DNA from: Merluccius polli
Lineage: Eukaryota; Chordata; Actinopteri; Gadiformes; Merlucciidae
Assembly (NCBI GenBank): GCA_030340625.1
Contig: JAOPHQ010004263.1
Span: forward strand, 551,501-615,500
Length of the DNA stretch: 64,000 bases
Direction: 5' to 3'
Of this stretch, positions 10,908 to 22,600 are shown piece after piece. Every line of letters begins with the position of its first letter. Positions within the stretch are counted from its first letter, which is position 1. Position numbers and translations under genes: made by a program. The notes under the pieces were generated by a model. It was not told where the DNA came from. It made no database searches and was given only the letters and a program-made list of their open reading frames with translations.

Positions 10908-11290
10908 GGTTTTTCCTCCCTTTTGGAGCGAGTTTATTTTGTACAGTTTTTCTAGCCTAGGTGTGCAGTGTAGTTTAGTTTTGAAGTCTCCTTTTGTTTC
11001 CCTCCTTGGAGCGATTTATGTTCGTACCTTTCGTAGTAATTCCTCTGTAGATTAGAGAAGATCAGCCTTTTAATTTTACCTCCCTTGTGGAGGTAAATTT
11101 TTGTTCCGTCTTGGTTTGTTTCGTGTTTTGTGTTTTGTCAGTCTCTTCCACTAGTTCAGTCATTAAAGGTTTCATAGCCTATTTGTTTATCACCCTTACT
11201 AAAGAGCAAAGAAGACCTTTTGAAAATAAAACGCTTGTTTGTTCTATTGAACCTCTGCTTCTGAGTCCTCCTTTTAGTCCAGGCCTGACA
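10908..11290 (+). repeat. Gypsy 3' LTR, 5'-truncated
   Basis: It matches the last 380 bp of the 5' LTR from GTTTTTCCTCCCTTTTGG onward. The first half of this LTR was removed together with the end of pol in a single deletion whose junction lies between about 10850 and 10908. Confidence 0.85.
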
Positions 11291-11295
11291 TAATT

Positions 11296-12798
11296 AATGG
11301 ACCAAGAGATATGATTTGGCTTGGTAGATGTAACATGTAATGTTGCTTGGGTATTACATTGGCTTCAGAAAAAAGTTCTTTGAAATGATGCAGATGTTGC
11401 TCAATCATGCGTCTGAGCCGTAATACAGTTTCTAAAGAAATAACAGGAGCAAGGACAATTTGAACAATCTCAATTAACTTGAGAATAAATTTGACATACT
11501 CGTTGTCCATATCATTCAAAAGAAAAGGTAGGATTTTTAAAGGTATCAACATTTGTCCACATGACTGCTTTAATTTATTGTCATTAGCAGCTAAAGTACT
11601 GACACTAATAGGACATGGCTTATCTCGTATGTCTAGAGGTGAGTAAGGAAAATTGAGAATAGCTGAGTTAATCTCATCTAATTCTATCTGTCCTGACAGA
11701 ATCAGGTTTTTTAATACAAGCTTTATTTCCATTGGTGCAACACCTTCAAAAATGACATGCATTATATCCTGTGGTGTTTGTTTGATCAGATCTAATGCTG
11801 GAACATCAACTAGTCTGCTTCTTCTGTTAATCCCATAAGTGGTTTTGAGGGATGCTTTCAATGTTTCTGTGCTTGCCTTATCTATTTCAACACACTGCCT
11901 AATGTGCTTTTCCAAAGTTCTTTCAGCAAACCTATTCTCCTCAAAAATACTTTGCATATCCTCAAAGGAGCAATCACAATGTCTACATTTGCTATAAGCA
12001 AAACCAACACCTTGTTTAAATCCAGCAATATCATGTTGGGCAAGTGTGTCTCCACATATGGCTATCACTGCACCAAACAACTCAATTTCACCATTTGGTG
12101 TCAATCCTAACACCATTGCACAGAAGTGTCAGATCTTTTAGGATTCTTTTTAGTATAACATCAACACCCCACTCAGAAATATCATTTGCCTTGGCAATAG
12201 CAAGGAGTCTTATTGCAGCCAACTTCGACCTAAATTTTGGATCTATATTCCCTAAACTATAATAAAACATCAGTAATTTATTTGCAGAGGCATGGGGGCC
12301 TAAAGGGTTACATATTTCAATTTCATCGGTGTACAATAGTATTTGCAATGCATTTGGCCTTTGAGAATATAATGGATGGGATGTAAAAAGGGCTCCATCA
12401 GTAAAATCATACAAGAATCCCTCACTTCTTTGTGGTACAGTGGTTAACATGGTGAAGATTCTGGGATTGGTCAGTAACTGCTTAAGACTTTGAATGAGTG
12501 GTACATAGTAAAAACTTTTGCCTCTTAAGGCCATGACCCTTGAAAGACCACGCTTTAGCCAAAAAATCTTCTGGGACACCACAACTTCCTCTGGGTTGAC
12601 TGGATTGAATAGTTCCCGGATGGTTTTATTCTGTCCATATGCTGTGGTTGAGAAAGGATCCATGAACGCATCAAACATAGCCAAAGCCTCACCTTGGAGC
12701 TGAGCAGTTGTGTCTGGATTCTCTTCAAACACCCTTCTGATTCTCTCCCTTAGCGTGTCAATGAGAGCAGATTTTTCATCCTTATAATTATTGATCAC
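11296..12798 (-). pseudogene. CACTA/EnSpm transposase core
   Basis: Two minus-strand frames (12798-12088 and 12116-11274) form one transposase with a frameshift near 12110. N to C: EEVVVSQKIFWLKRGLSR, then LYTDEIEICNPLGPHAS, LLMFYYSLGNIDPKFRSKL, ELFGAVIAICGDTLAQHDIA, a zinc-binding CRHCDCSF with HIRQC following, then QDIMHVIFEGVAPMEIKLVL. This order (DE.E.NPLG, FYY.LGN, GD..A...GF, C..C, D.MH...EG) is that of animal EnSpm/CACTA transposases related to plant Tnp2. It breaks at LGPLI at about 11300, where Gypsy inserted. Confidence 0.8.
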
Positions 12799-12924
12799 AG
12801 GCCCATATTTTACATTAAAATATTGAAATAAATCATTTATATATTTTTTATAAATATTGTTTCAAGTAATTATTCACAAATATGATATTAATAGTACCAT
12901 TAAAGCATTTGCCCATGAAGATAA

Positions 12925-13050
12925 ATTTACCTGTGACAAGTGGCACTGTTCCCGGACACTGATGGCGAATGCCGCTGCAGATCTAGCAATATCAGGTCTG
13001 GTTCTGGATGTCACAGCAACAGCTTCTTCCTTTATAAAATGAGTTGTAAT
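12925..13050 (-). pseudogene. possible upstream exon of the CACTA protein
   Basis: The minus strand reads SAAAFAISVREQCHLSQVN, resembling the short helix that precedes the transposase core in this family. It is separated from the core by AT-rich sequence consistent with an intron. Splice sites were not settled and the neighbouring hAT insertion begins only 150 bp away. Tentative. Confidence 0.4.
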
Positions 13051-13601
13051 TTTTTTAAGAGTGAGTAGATGGACATAGTCAAAGTTGCAATTGATTTGAA
13101 ATGGATTTTTTGAGAGGACGCACAAGAGGGGAAAGACTTAATTTTAATCCCACATTCGCTTCACTGGTCTGGGACCTGAGCAGCTCTATCGTCTAAGGCA
13201 GGGGTCGGCAACCCGCGGCTCCGGAGCCGCATGCGGCTCTTTAGCGCAGCCCTAGTGGCTCCCTGAAGCTTTTTCAAAAATGTTTGAAAATGGAAAAAGA
13301 TGGGGGAGAGAAATATATTTTTTGTTTTAATATGGTTTCTGTAGGAAAACAAACATGACACAAACATTATTAACGTTTTTCAATGCTGTAAAAATGTGTA
13401 GAATAAATATTAAATTTCAACATTTCTGTCAACGAAGATTTACGTCATAGCCTGCGACACACGTTTCTATCAGTAAGGCGGGATGCCAGGCAGGTGGCTG
13501 TTGTAAACAAACCGGCGGCTGTGCGATGGGCCATGGATCCCAAAGGGAAAAAGAGAAAAATAACTGAGGAGAACAGAGGATTCAACGTTTCTTGGACCGG
13601 G

Positions 13602-13672
13602 CAATAGTAACACACCGCGGACCTACGACCGGGGGGGGGGGGGGGGGGCGGGCGCGGTGTGTTACTATTGCG
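13602..13672. repeat. hairpin with an 18-G loop tract
   Basis: CAATAGTAACACACCGCGG is mirrored by GCGCGGTGTGTTACTATTG. The interval contains 18 consecutive Gs at 13631-13648. Strong secondary structure, or a collapsed or mis-sequenced tract, is likely. Confidence 0.6.
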
Positions 13673-13948
13673 CTCTCAAAAAGGAGGACCAATACGCGCC
13701 CGGCTTGATGCTGCGCCGGACGCCGGACAGGGCTGAAAAACCGGACAGTCCGGCGCAAATACGCGCCTCCTTTTTGAACCCGCGCCCCGCCCCACCGGTT
13801 GAGAACCACTGCTACAGGATGCACTGCAGGAAAAATAAACATTTAATCATGAAGGCTCATTATGTATTTGTAGTTAACTTAGTCATTTCTATAGTAGGCT
13901 AATATAGCTACTATAGATACATACAGCATGGGTTGCCTTCAATATAAG

Positions 13949-14415
13949 CAGGGGTGCACATAACTGGTACGCAAGTACGCATGCGCGCCCATAATCAGCG
14001 ATGCGTAACGTCACTTGTGCCACTACAGCGCTTTTGCGTAACTCACCATCAGGTCATCAAAATAAAACTACACGTGTATCTTGTACTACTTCTGCGTTTC
14101 CCCACCTGCAAAAAAAGGCAAACGGACCGCTGTGTGCTCTGTGCACCGCGCGCACACTGGAGAACTAAGCAAAATCAGCTGATCGCAACGTCCGTTACTG
14201 TGAGACATCCGTGCTCATCCGTACTGTGAGACATCCGTTACTCGCTCCGTGGCAGTGACGGACTGGACCCCCGCCGCCACCCCCCGTCAACAACTCCACC
14301 CGCGGTGGAATCGCCTTTATCATTATCGAAACGACGCTACGTGTGGAGTGCGTACCGAACACCATCTCCTGGTACTCAAATGAGTAACTCACTAAAAAAG
14401 TTATGTGCACCCCTG
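13949..14415. mobile_element. hAT MITE nested in a hAT, 8-bp TSD
   Basis: The ends CAGGGGTGCACATAACT and AGTTATGTGCACCCCTG are near-perfect TIRs. AATATAAG is duplicated directly outside (13941-13948, 14416-14423). It is 467 bp with no coding capacity. Confidence 0.9.
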
Positions 14416-14532
14416 AATATAAGGCTTCTATAAGGCTTTTATTTTTTTGCGGCTCCAGACATATTTGTTTTTTGTTTTTTTGGTCCAATATGGCTCTTTC
14501 AACATTTTGGGTTGCCGACCCCTGGTCTAAGG

Positions 14533-14890
14533 TAAGAGGAAATGTTAAATGTTTTTTTTAAATGTTTATTCTTGTGTGCAAAGAGCACATAATTAATTTC
14601 TCGAATTGTATTGCAAGTATTGTTGCCTGTTTTACCTTGTATAACGTCGTATTATGACGATAACTAACTTAGCATTCAATGGAGACAATAATAGGCCTAT
14701 GAAAGAGTAAGTGTGCATAGGCTACTCAAATTATGCATGATTAATGCGCACACTCGCAGTGTGGATTCAATGAGGCCACCATTTAAATATATCGTTATAT
14801 GTAGGACAAAAATATTAAATTACTTAACACAAGTCAGCATCACACAGAGAGCAACCTAATTGGCACGATAAGCCCTCAAAGGTCAAAATA
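14533..14890. other. AT-rich stretch, probably intron of the CACTA protein
   Basis: I see no gene, repeat or inserted element here. Its position between two minus-strand coding pieces of the CACTA element suggests intronic sequence. Confidence 0.4.
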
Positions 14891-14894
14891 AATT

Positions 14895-15246
14895 GAATTG
14901 TGGAAACTTACGGACTCAAGGCGGCCGTCAGCGTCAGGCTGCGGTGACGGTTCAGGTAGAGAGGCATCAGGTGGGACAGCCACAGTGCTGGCCGCTGCAG
15001 GAGTGCTACAGCTGGCAAACACCGAAACACCAAATGTTTCCTGTCCCAAAGACCGAGAAGAAGGCGTCGTACTCCATCCGCTTGGTGGGCATCCAGTCCT
15101 TAAATACTGAAGGTGCGTCCGTGTAATGTGGCGAAAGAAAGAGTTGAAAACTCTAAAATCCTGTTCACATCCGTCAATACCACAGTAAACCCAAAAATCC
15201 GGGCTGCGACTGTGACTATTATTAATGTGGCTAAGGAGTACTTTAA
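14895..15246 (-). pseudogene. N-terminal C2H2-finger exon of the CACTA protein
   Basis: The minus strand encodes YCGIDGCEQDF followed by FFRHITRTH, a C-x4-C...H-x4-H finger, and then a Pro/Ser-rich stretch (SLPEPSPQPDADGR). N-terminal fingers of this kind precede the transposase in several animal EnSpm proteins, which is why I assign it here. The reading frame is cut at 15246 by the Harbinger MITE; the frame continues beyond it at 15996 if the insertion is ignored. No other use is suggested. Confidence 0.5.
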
Positions 15247-15631
15247 CGGTGTGTTCCCACCAAACGCGATGACGCTTCATCGCGCGTCGAGATTACATGT
15301 AAAGTCAATGCAAACACGCGATTAGACGCGTCATCGCGCCGGGCGATGCGATGGACGCGATAGCGCGGCGCGATGGACGCGTTGGCCGCGAAAAATCGCT
15401 TCCATCGCGTCGCCTGGCGCGATGACGCTTCATCGCTCGAGTTGAAATAATTGAACTTTTGCGGCGAATTCGCGTGAAGACGCGCCGCGACAGCCAATCA
15501 GCTTTGAGATCGTCACCGACGTGCTGACGTGCTGACGTACGGACGTACACAGTGTTGCACAATGATACATGTTTTATATGATATATTATATGATATTATA
15601 TTATATATTGACCATAATCAAAGTTGGGGGG

Positions 15632-15688
<57 letters not shown>

Positions 15689-15992
15689 TCTTTTTTACTT
15701 CTTTTTTTTTAGCGATTGTTTTCCACTGGATAACAACGAGGTTATGGCCGGCTATGAAGCACCAGTTCTGGGCAGAGCAGGTGGTTATCTCAGCCATGGT
15801 CGACGAGAGAATGAAATGGCGGAAGAAATGTTGTTGTTTGGGCGGGCTCGTCGCCCGATGCGATGCCGCGATGCCGCGATGAGGTGTTTTTTGGCATATT
15901 GGACCAGCGTCAAAACTGGAGCGTCTAGCGCGACGCGATTTCATTTTACGCGCGAATAAATCGCGTTCATCGCGTTTGGTGGGAACACAGCG
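15247..15992. mobile_element. Harbinger-type MITE with TAA target duplication
   Basis: The ends CGGTGTGTTCCCACCAAACG and CGTTTGGTGGGAACACAGCG are inverted repeats, and TAA flanks both sides (15244-15246, 15993-15995), as expected for PIF/Harbinger. The interior is rich in CGCGATG repeats and contains a (CA)n tract at about 15634-15687. Reading frames here are by-products of these repeats. Confidence 0.82.
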
Positions 15993-15995
15993 TAA

Positions 15996-16240
15996 GACTT
16001 AAAGCAACAAAGACGAAACATATCATACACCTCCACGCCGCCATGATGCACCGTCGTTGTCGCGGGCTAATGACCCTGAGGTGGATGGGGAGGGGGGCAC
16101 TCATGAAATCATTTGTTATTATTTTAACAATAGATTTCTCTAATTATAAATGCGACTTAACAATACATTTCTCTAATTATAAATGCGACTTAATTAATTT
16201 TATGATGGTAAATGTTTTGTTTTACTAATATTTTGCTAAC
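15996..16240. other. short non-coding junction
   Basis: It contains a direct duplication of a 30-bp unit (TTTCTCTAATTATAAATGCG at about 16132 and 16169) and nothing else that I recognise. The right CACTA terminus should lie near here but is not identifiable. Confidence 0.4.
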
Positions 16241-16398
16241 AAGTTCATGTTCACATCCGATCATTTCTGCGCACCCTCAGTTCATATCCTCCAACGGTCC
16301 CACCTCAATGACGTCAGTGATCGCGCTTCTCCGCTTGAGTAACTGAGAGAGTTGGGTGCGTTACGTTTGAAGAAGAAGTGCAAGAACAGCGGCTCAAG
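16241..16398 (+). promoter_or_regulatory. promoter and non-coding first exon of the SAM-like gene
   Basis: A full palindromic CRE, TGACGTCA, lies at 16309-16316. Downstream sequence ends in a strong splice donor (CTCAAG/GTCAGT at 16398/16399) with no start codon used before it, so it looks like a 5' UTR exon. CREB/ATF-type regulation is an inference from the single site. Confidence 0.5.
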
Positions 16399-16626
16399 GT
16401 CAGTAAACTTTATTGAATTGGTAAATATTACTTGCCAAAATCATATTGGTTGTTGTGGCGGTATTACAAAATCTGCCAAGCAGAAGAAGAACATGCGTTG
16501 TCCGTATGTCGGTATATGCTTAGCAAGCTAGCTAATTGTTAGCTGATGTGCACTTTTACACGCTAGCCGCTAGCTAACGAGCTCTGTTTGCCTATGGGTT
16601 TTCCCAGGTAGTGCTACCACCTGTTA

Positions 16627-19600
16627 ATGCTTCAGGGAGCTGATGAATCTAGGATGGATACTTTTGACGATGCCACTCTATCGGTGTTGGAAGGTAAGTC
16701 ATGAATAAAGTTTATATCTGATGTATTGATGCTATTTATAGAGTGTACTTTATTAATAACTGAATACCTTATTTGAAATCCAACATTTTTCTGCTTGCTG
16801 GGTTTTTCCTCCATTTGCTTAACGAATTTAAAATATGCTTAGGATGAAACATTTTAAGTAAGAGTCAGAATTCTAAAGCAAAATATATGATTGTGAAATA
16901 GAAATCCCACATTTTAAAAACACGCGGTCTGCAGTGTCCCGCCGGCGGGAACGTTACCCTTCCCCCCAACCCCCCCAACATTGTAAATCATCCGCCATTC
17001 ATCAGATTGTTATGTAGCATAGTCATTCATTATACCTCATTTGAAAGCTTGGACTCTTGGGAATCAATACATGACAATGTAAAATATGTGGAGTGTTTTT
17101 ACAATGTCAGGTTAATCTAACTATGTCTCAATTAAATTTAACCAAAAATGCCCTCCGCATTGAGGCTGGTGCTTCACTACCTTCTAGCTGCGGTGTATAG
17201 CCTTACTAAATAAATTGCTTGGTTCTGTAGCTTGCTACTGCTTTATCTAAATATAGATATTTGTCATATATCTCACAGCTGCCAGTGTCGATGAGGAGGC
17301 TTTGAAAAGCCTTAGCCGGGATGACCTGAGGGATCTTTTTCCCGGCCCAGAGAATTTCCTCAAAAGAAAGAAACTTTGGAATTTCATCAGTGAAAATGTA
17401 AACACAAATTGGAATGAGTAAAAATTTGTAAAGTATGAATTTTAATGGTTCTAATGCATTTTGTTTTCATTCTACACAATCCTAATAGTGTGAAAATACC
17501 ACAGACCAAGATGCCAACAATTGTGCCATGCCACCATGCCAGCCTCAAACTTCAATCCCCATATCTGCTGAGAAAAGAATGAAAATGCCAGACCCTCCAG
17601 AGTATGTGGTGTACACAGATTCAGAGTTAGACATGGTTCGTAGTCAATATTTTGCACTGCTCTGCAATGGAAAGGAAAAAAATTACAAAATGTCCAAGGA
17701 GCTATGTTGCAGACTTGTAAGGAACACAATAACCAGTATGGTTGCTATCCTGCGTGCTAGCCCCATGGGGAAAGAAGTCAGATACCCGTCAAAATTGGAA
17801 ATGAGAGCCATGTCACAGAAGATTATAGACTATTACCCAATGTTACGGGATGATGTTCCAAACATGCCATATGTAAGTATTATTTTTTATCTAAACCAAA
17901 ACTGTGGGCAGGTCAGCAACAAGACAAACAACGTATCTAACATTCTTTTACCACAGCTGACCATCTACACCAAAATGTACAAGCGACTCCAAAATATGAG
18001 ATCCCCACGGAAGAGGCAAGGCTCTGTACCACAAAGAGGAGTGGCAAAGACTCTCTTCAGTGCAGACAACCAAGACATGGAGACGGATTGGACAGACACA
18101 AGCAACTCGAGTGATAATACCGTACTTCTTGAGAGCAATGACCTTAGCGAGGACAATTCCAGTGCAGGTGTGCAAATTGTGGGCAAAAAATGAAGGGGTG
18201 CTGTCATACAACTTGTTTTTTGTCTAAAAATTGTCTAATCATGTAATGAAACTAGGGCTGAAACGATTCCTCGAGTAATTCGAGTACCTCGAATACAAAA
18301 AATGGTCCGAGGATTTTTTTCTGCCTCGAGGAATCGTTAATTTAATTGTAGTTCAAGCGGCCGCACGGACTACTTTCAATGTGGCACAACGTGCTTACGT
18401 CACGTACGCAAGGGAAGACCGGGGAAGAAAGGAGGAAGCAGAAGCGGACGTACAGGTGTTTAACTGAGGGAGCGGGAAAATGGCAGAGGCGAGGAGAAAT
18501 AGCGACAATGAAACGGAAGAAAAAGGCGATAAAAAAAGACAGAAAATGTCGAAAGTGTGGGAGCATTTCCGACTTAAAAGAAAGGAGAACACCGTGACGT
18601 GTATTCGTTGTAACACGGCCCTTGCATACCACAACAGCACGTCTTCCATGTTGCAGCATCTCCACAGAAAACACCCGGAATTGAGCGGAGGACCGGAGAC
18701 GAGGTAATATTAACGTAGCAAATCAGTTTGATCAACGTTAATGTATTTTACGAACATAAACGCCTGCCTTGCGCTAGGTTTTTGTTAATTATGACTGACT
18801 ACTGTCAAGTTTGTGGTTAGTTTATTACAAGCGTGACGACATGACTTCATAGAGGGTTGATTTAAAATTTAAAAGGACAGCGCTGATGAGTCTAGATGGA
18901 AATAAAAACATAATAAAGTTAATTAAGCAGTTGTAAAATTTAGTCAACTACTATGTAGCTGGTCACAGTGTGTCTCACTCTATTGATTATGTGTGTGGTT
19001 ATTGTGTTCCAATACAGTAGTTGTCTTAATTGTACAGTGCAAAAACTCAAAATCTTTAAGAAATATATCTAGTCAGCTGGTGTAAATTCAAAAATGCACA
19101 GCCATGAACCTACTGTATTAGGTCATTTAGTCATAGTAATATTAACTAATTATTATTTATCTTCTTTTTTCAGTAAATCATCACAGTCTCGGATGGACAA
19201 ATTTATCTGTAAAGCACCATTCTGTGGCCCTGAGCAAGCAGCTGAGCTAACAAAGAGCATTTTAAACATGATAGTCAAAGACATGCGCCCACTGAGTATG
19301 GTAGAGGACAGTGGTTTTAAAGAAATGGTTGCAACTTTCCATCCGAAGTACGAGCTTCCATCAAGAACATTCTTCACAAAACAGATGGAGAAAAAGTACG
19401 AGGATGTCAAAGCAAAGATGAAGCAGGCGCTGCAAGAGACTGAGTGCATCGCACTCACCACTGATATCTGGACGAGCATCGCAACAGAGGCTTATATGGG
19501 GGTGACATGCCATTACATAGGGGAGAATTGGTGCATGGTGTCCCACTGCCTGACAACGTTGCCCCTTGAGGAGAGACACACAGCTGCAAATATTGCACAA

Positions 19601-22600
19601 TGGATTGAGGAGGTGATAACAACATTTGACATCCCAGTGAAGAAAATCAAGGCTGTCGTCCATGACAACGGCGCTAATGTTGTAGCAGCAGCAAAGATTT
19701 TGCAAGAAAGGCACGGATGGGCATCAGTGCGTTGTGCCGGGCACACCCTGAACTTAGTTGTGCAAAGCTCACTGAAGATCCATCAGGCTATCTCCAGATG
19801 TGTCGCGGCTGCGAGATGCCTTGTCGAACACTTTAAAAAAAGTGAATTGGCGAGCACGAAGTTGAAGGACAAGCAAAAACAAATGGGTGCTAAGGAGAAT
19901 ATGCTGGTGCAAGATGTCTGTACCCGTTGGAACAGCACATACGCCATGTTGTCCAGGCTACAAGAACAGAGGTGGCCAGTGACAGCCACACTCTCTGACC
20001 CTGCAGTGACCCAGAGAGGGAAACACTATCTGGACCTCAAACCTGAACAATGGAACCTGATTGAAGAGCTGAACCAGGTCCTTGAACCCTTTGAATCAGC
20101 CACAGTGTTCTTGAGTGGACAACAATATGTCACACTGTCTGCACTTCCACATCTTGTGTGCAAACTTAAGCAGAACATAGAGGAGCCAGAACTTGAGACT
20201 GCACCTGTGAGGTCGTTCCAAACTCATGCAGCAGAGCAGATAACAGTACGATGGGAAGGACTAACTGAGTTTACTGAATCTCCAAACATCACCCTGCTTG
20301 CTGCTGCTCTAGATCCCAGGTTCCGAAAAATGAAGTTCTTGTCTGCTGACGAAGTATTCAAGATCCAAAACACAGTGCGAGCCATGGCTTTTGCTGCCAG
20401 CCAGCAAGTGAAGAAGCCCACTGCAAGTAACCATGGAGCACCCAGCACAGCACAGGACTCCCCACCAGCAGCAAAGGCCAAGGGGGCTACGTCATTCCTC
20501 GACTCAGACTCCAACACAAGTGACGAAGAACAAGATGAGGAGCAGCAGTTAAATGATTCTGTACAGCAGGAGGTAACTACATTATTTTTTACATTTGGCT
20601 ATTAATATGAGATGAGAAGTGTTTGTGTGTGTGTGTGTCACTCTTATTCCATAGGTCGTGATGTACTTCGGAGAACGGCCCCTATCCAAGAGAGAGAACC
20701 CACTGTCTTGGTGGGAAAACAATGCAGCGCGGTATCCACATTTGGCACAACTGGCGAAGACTCTGCTGTGCATTCCGGCAACATCTACACCTTCAGAGCG
20801 CCTGTTCTCAGCCGCAGGCAACATTGCCTCTAAGAAGAGGGCAAGCCTCAGCCCTGACCATGTTGATATGCTTACCTTCTTACATTGCAATAAAGAGCTC
20901 CTTTAAAGGTTTGCTCACACACTCACATACACACAAACGATGAGAGAGAGAGAGAGAGAAATAAGAGGGTGGCTGTTGCCTTGATATGGACTTACTTGTT
21001 CCAAGTTCCTGTTTTTGTCTCCCCTCCTATATGCCAAAATAGCATCTTGTGTTTTACAGTTGTGTTTTACAGTTGTTATGTACAGTTGTTATGTATGTAT
21101 GTATGTTTTGCACAGCATAAAGGCTTATTTTGCCTTCTTTCTTTTTTATAAATGCCTTATGTTTTTTATAACTTGAAAGTAATGTAATTTTATTTATTTT
21201 TGATATCTTGAAAGTAATTTAATTTTATTTATTTTTGTTATCTTGAAAGTAATTTTATTTAATTTGTGTTTTACTTAGTCTTATTTATGTTAGCAGTTGC
21301 CTCTTTGGTAATGTTTGAAGACCAGAAAATACTTTAAAAATAAAAACAGTTGATTCTAAAAAAGGAAACCAATTGGTCATTCATTATTAAGTTAAATATG
21401 TTATTTTCTCTTGTGTATTCATAATTGCTCTTTAACCAAGCAAAAATAAGTTTTATCCGATTACTCGATTAATCGATGTAATTTTCAGTAGAGTACTCGA
21501 TTACTAAAATATTCGATAGCTGCAGCCCTAAATGAAACTATAGTTGTCCGTATTTGTCGGTTAGGCATGCACTGTGTTTATCTGCCTGTTTTGCTTGTTA
21601 TCATGCTTTTAATTGTGTTGAAATTTTTTTCATTATTTCCCAAAAAAGCATCCCCAGCACAACGACCCCCCACTGTGCCAAGGAAGCCAAAGACCAAAAC
21701 CTTGCTGCTGCCATCCGCATCAGCCTCAGGCTCCTCACTCAGGACTTTGATCACTTCACCAACTACGCCTGCAAAGGATGATGTTGGTAAGCCCACCTCA
21801 GCACACCTCTCAGCCTCATGATAATGACTTTCAGAGTGGCAAATCAGAGTCTAAACTGTTGGAGATTCAATTTAAATATCCTTAGATTGTGGATGTTAAT
21901 GGAAACACTTTTTTCAGACAACTCCCATTGTTCATATAAACAACATAAAATGATTGTATTTACCTTATTTCAATTAAGTTAATTGATTTGGGTGTTACAT
22001 GGGAAGTAGACTGACCTGCATAATAATGCATTAAAGTGGTGTTTACATTGAAATGTCTGCTCTGTTTTCTGCCATTTCAGTCGGCCAGGACAGTCTGAAG
22101 ATGCAGGCTAGGCACTACAAAACCTTGAGCAACATGTACAATAAGCCAAATGCAAAACCCAATCAAAGTGATGTTGCTCAAGTTTTAGACCTTGAGTTTA
22201 AGGCCAGACGGGCTTTCATTGATGCAGATGTTACAAGGGAAGAAGACCGACCTGCAAAAATCTTTGAGGCATATCCATGCTTTAGAGATGTTCGAAATGT
22301 ATGTTTGTTTGTTTTTATAACTACTTGCACTTGAATTACTGTCTATCCATCTGTGTTCTAAATGTCCAATGGTTGAATAACTGTGCACAATGCTGTCTTA
22401 GGCAATGGATGAGCTGCGGCACATAGTAGGTGGCACCAACAGCAGATACATCGAGGAAGTGAAAGGAAGATGGGCAGACTTTTGTGCCAAGGTGCAGTTC
22501 TATGGTGTGTGGAAGAAAGCCCTGAAACCCCCTTTTCCATTGGATGTCCGTGGAGGTAAGTTGCTGTTCCATATGCAAATGTATTGTGATTTATACCATA

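Larger units (their letters stand above)
7770..11290 (+). mobile_element. Gypsy (Ty3/Metavirus type) LTR retrotransposon with 5-bp TSD
   Basis: The element begins TGTCACACCGCGG and ends GGCCTGACA, so it has TG...CA ends. TAATT lies directly outside both (7765-7769 and 11291-11295). It contains a 5' LTR, gag with a CCHC knuckle, protease, and reverse transcriptase up to about 10853. It then jumps into a truncated 3' LTR, so RNase H, integrase and the 5' part of the right LTR are deleted. Gag and pol also show frame breaks. It sits inside the CACTA transposase gene. Confidence 0.9.
13199..14524. mobile_element. non-autonomous hAT element with 8-bp TSD
   Basis: The ends CAGGGGTCGGCAACCCGCGG and GGGTTGCCGACCCCTG form TIRs, and GTCTAAGG is duplicated at 13191-13198 and 14525-14532. 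The GCGGCTC... pattern at both ends belongs to a widespread vertebrate hAT family. Inside are a complete younger hAT (13949-14415), a hairpin with an 18-G run (13602-13672), and a GGTTGAGAACCACTG end of a further hAT-type element (about 13797-13812). No transposase is visible. Confidence 0.88.
6465..16230 (-). mobile_element. CACTA/EnSpm transposon, heavily interrupted
   Basis: The left end CACTGCAAATTATTTG (6465) cuts the LINE and is followed by AT-rich subterminal motifs such as CTTATTTTAAG. A minus-strand CACTA-type transposase is spread over 15246-7166. Four younger insertions break it: Gypsy 7770-11290, hAT 13199-14524 (with another hAT inside) and a Harbinger MITE 15247-15992. The right terminus was not recognised; about 16230 is only where a different, promoter-like sequence begins. 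The end motif resembles those of the non-coding elements at 23319-26857 and 27540-28247, suggesting one family. Confidence 0.7.

Noticed and set aside
15529..15959. Overlapping frames around the (CA)n tract
   Set aside because: They arise from the dinucleotide repeat and the MITE's CGCGATG repeats.
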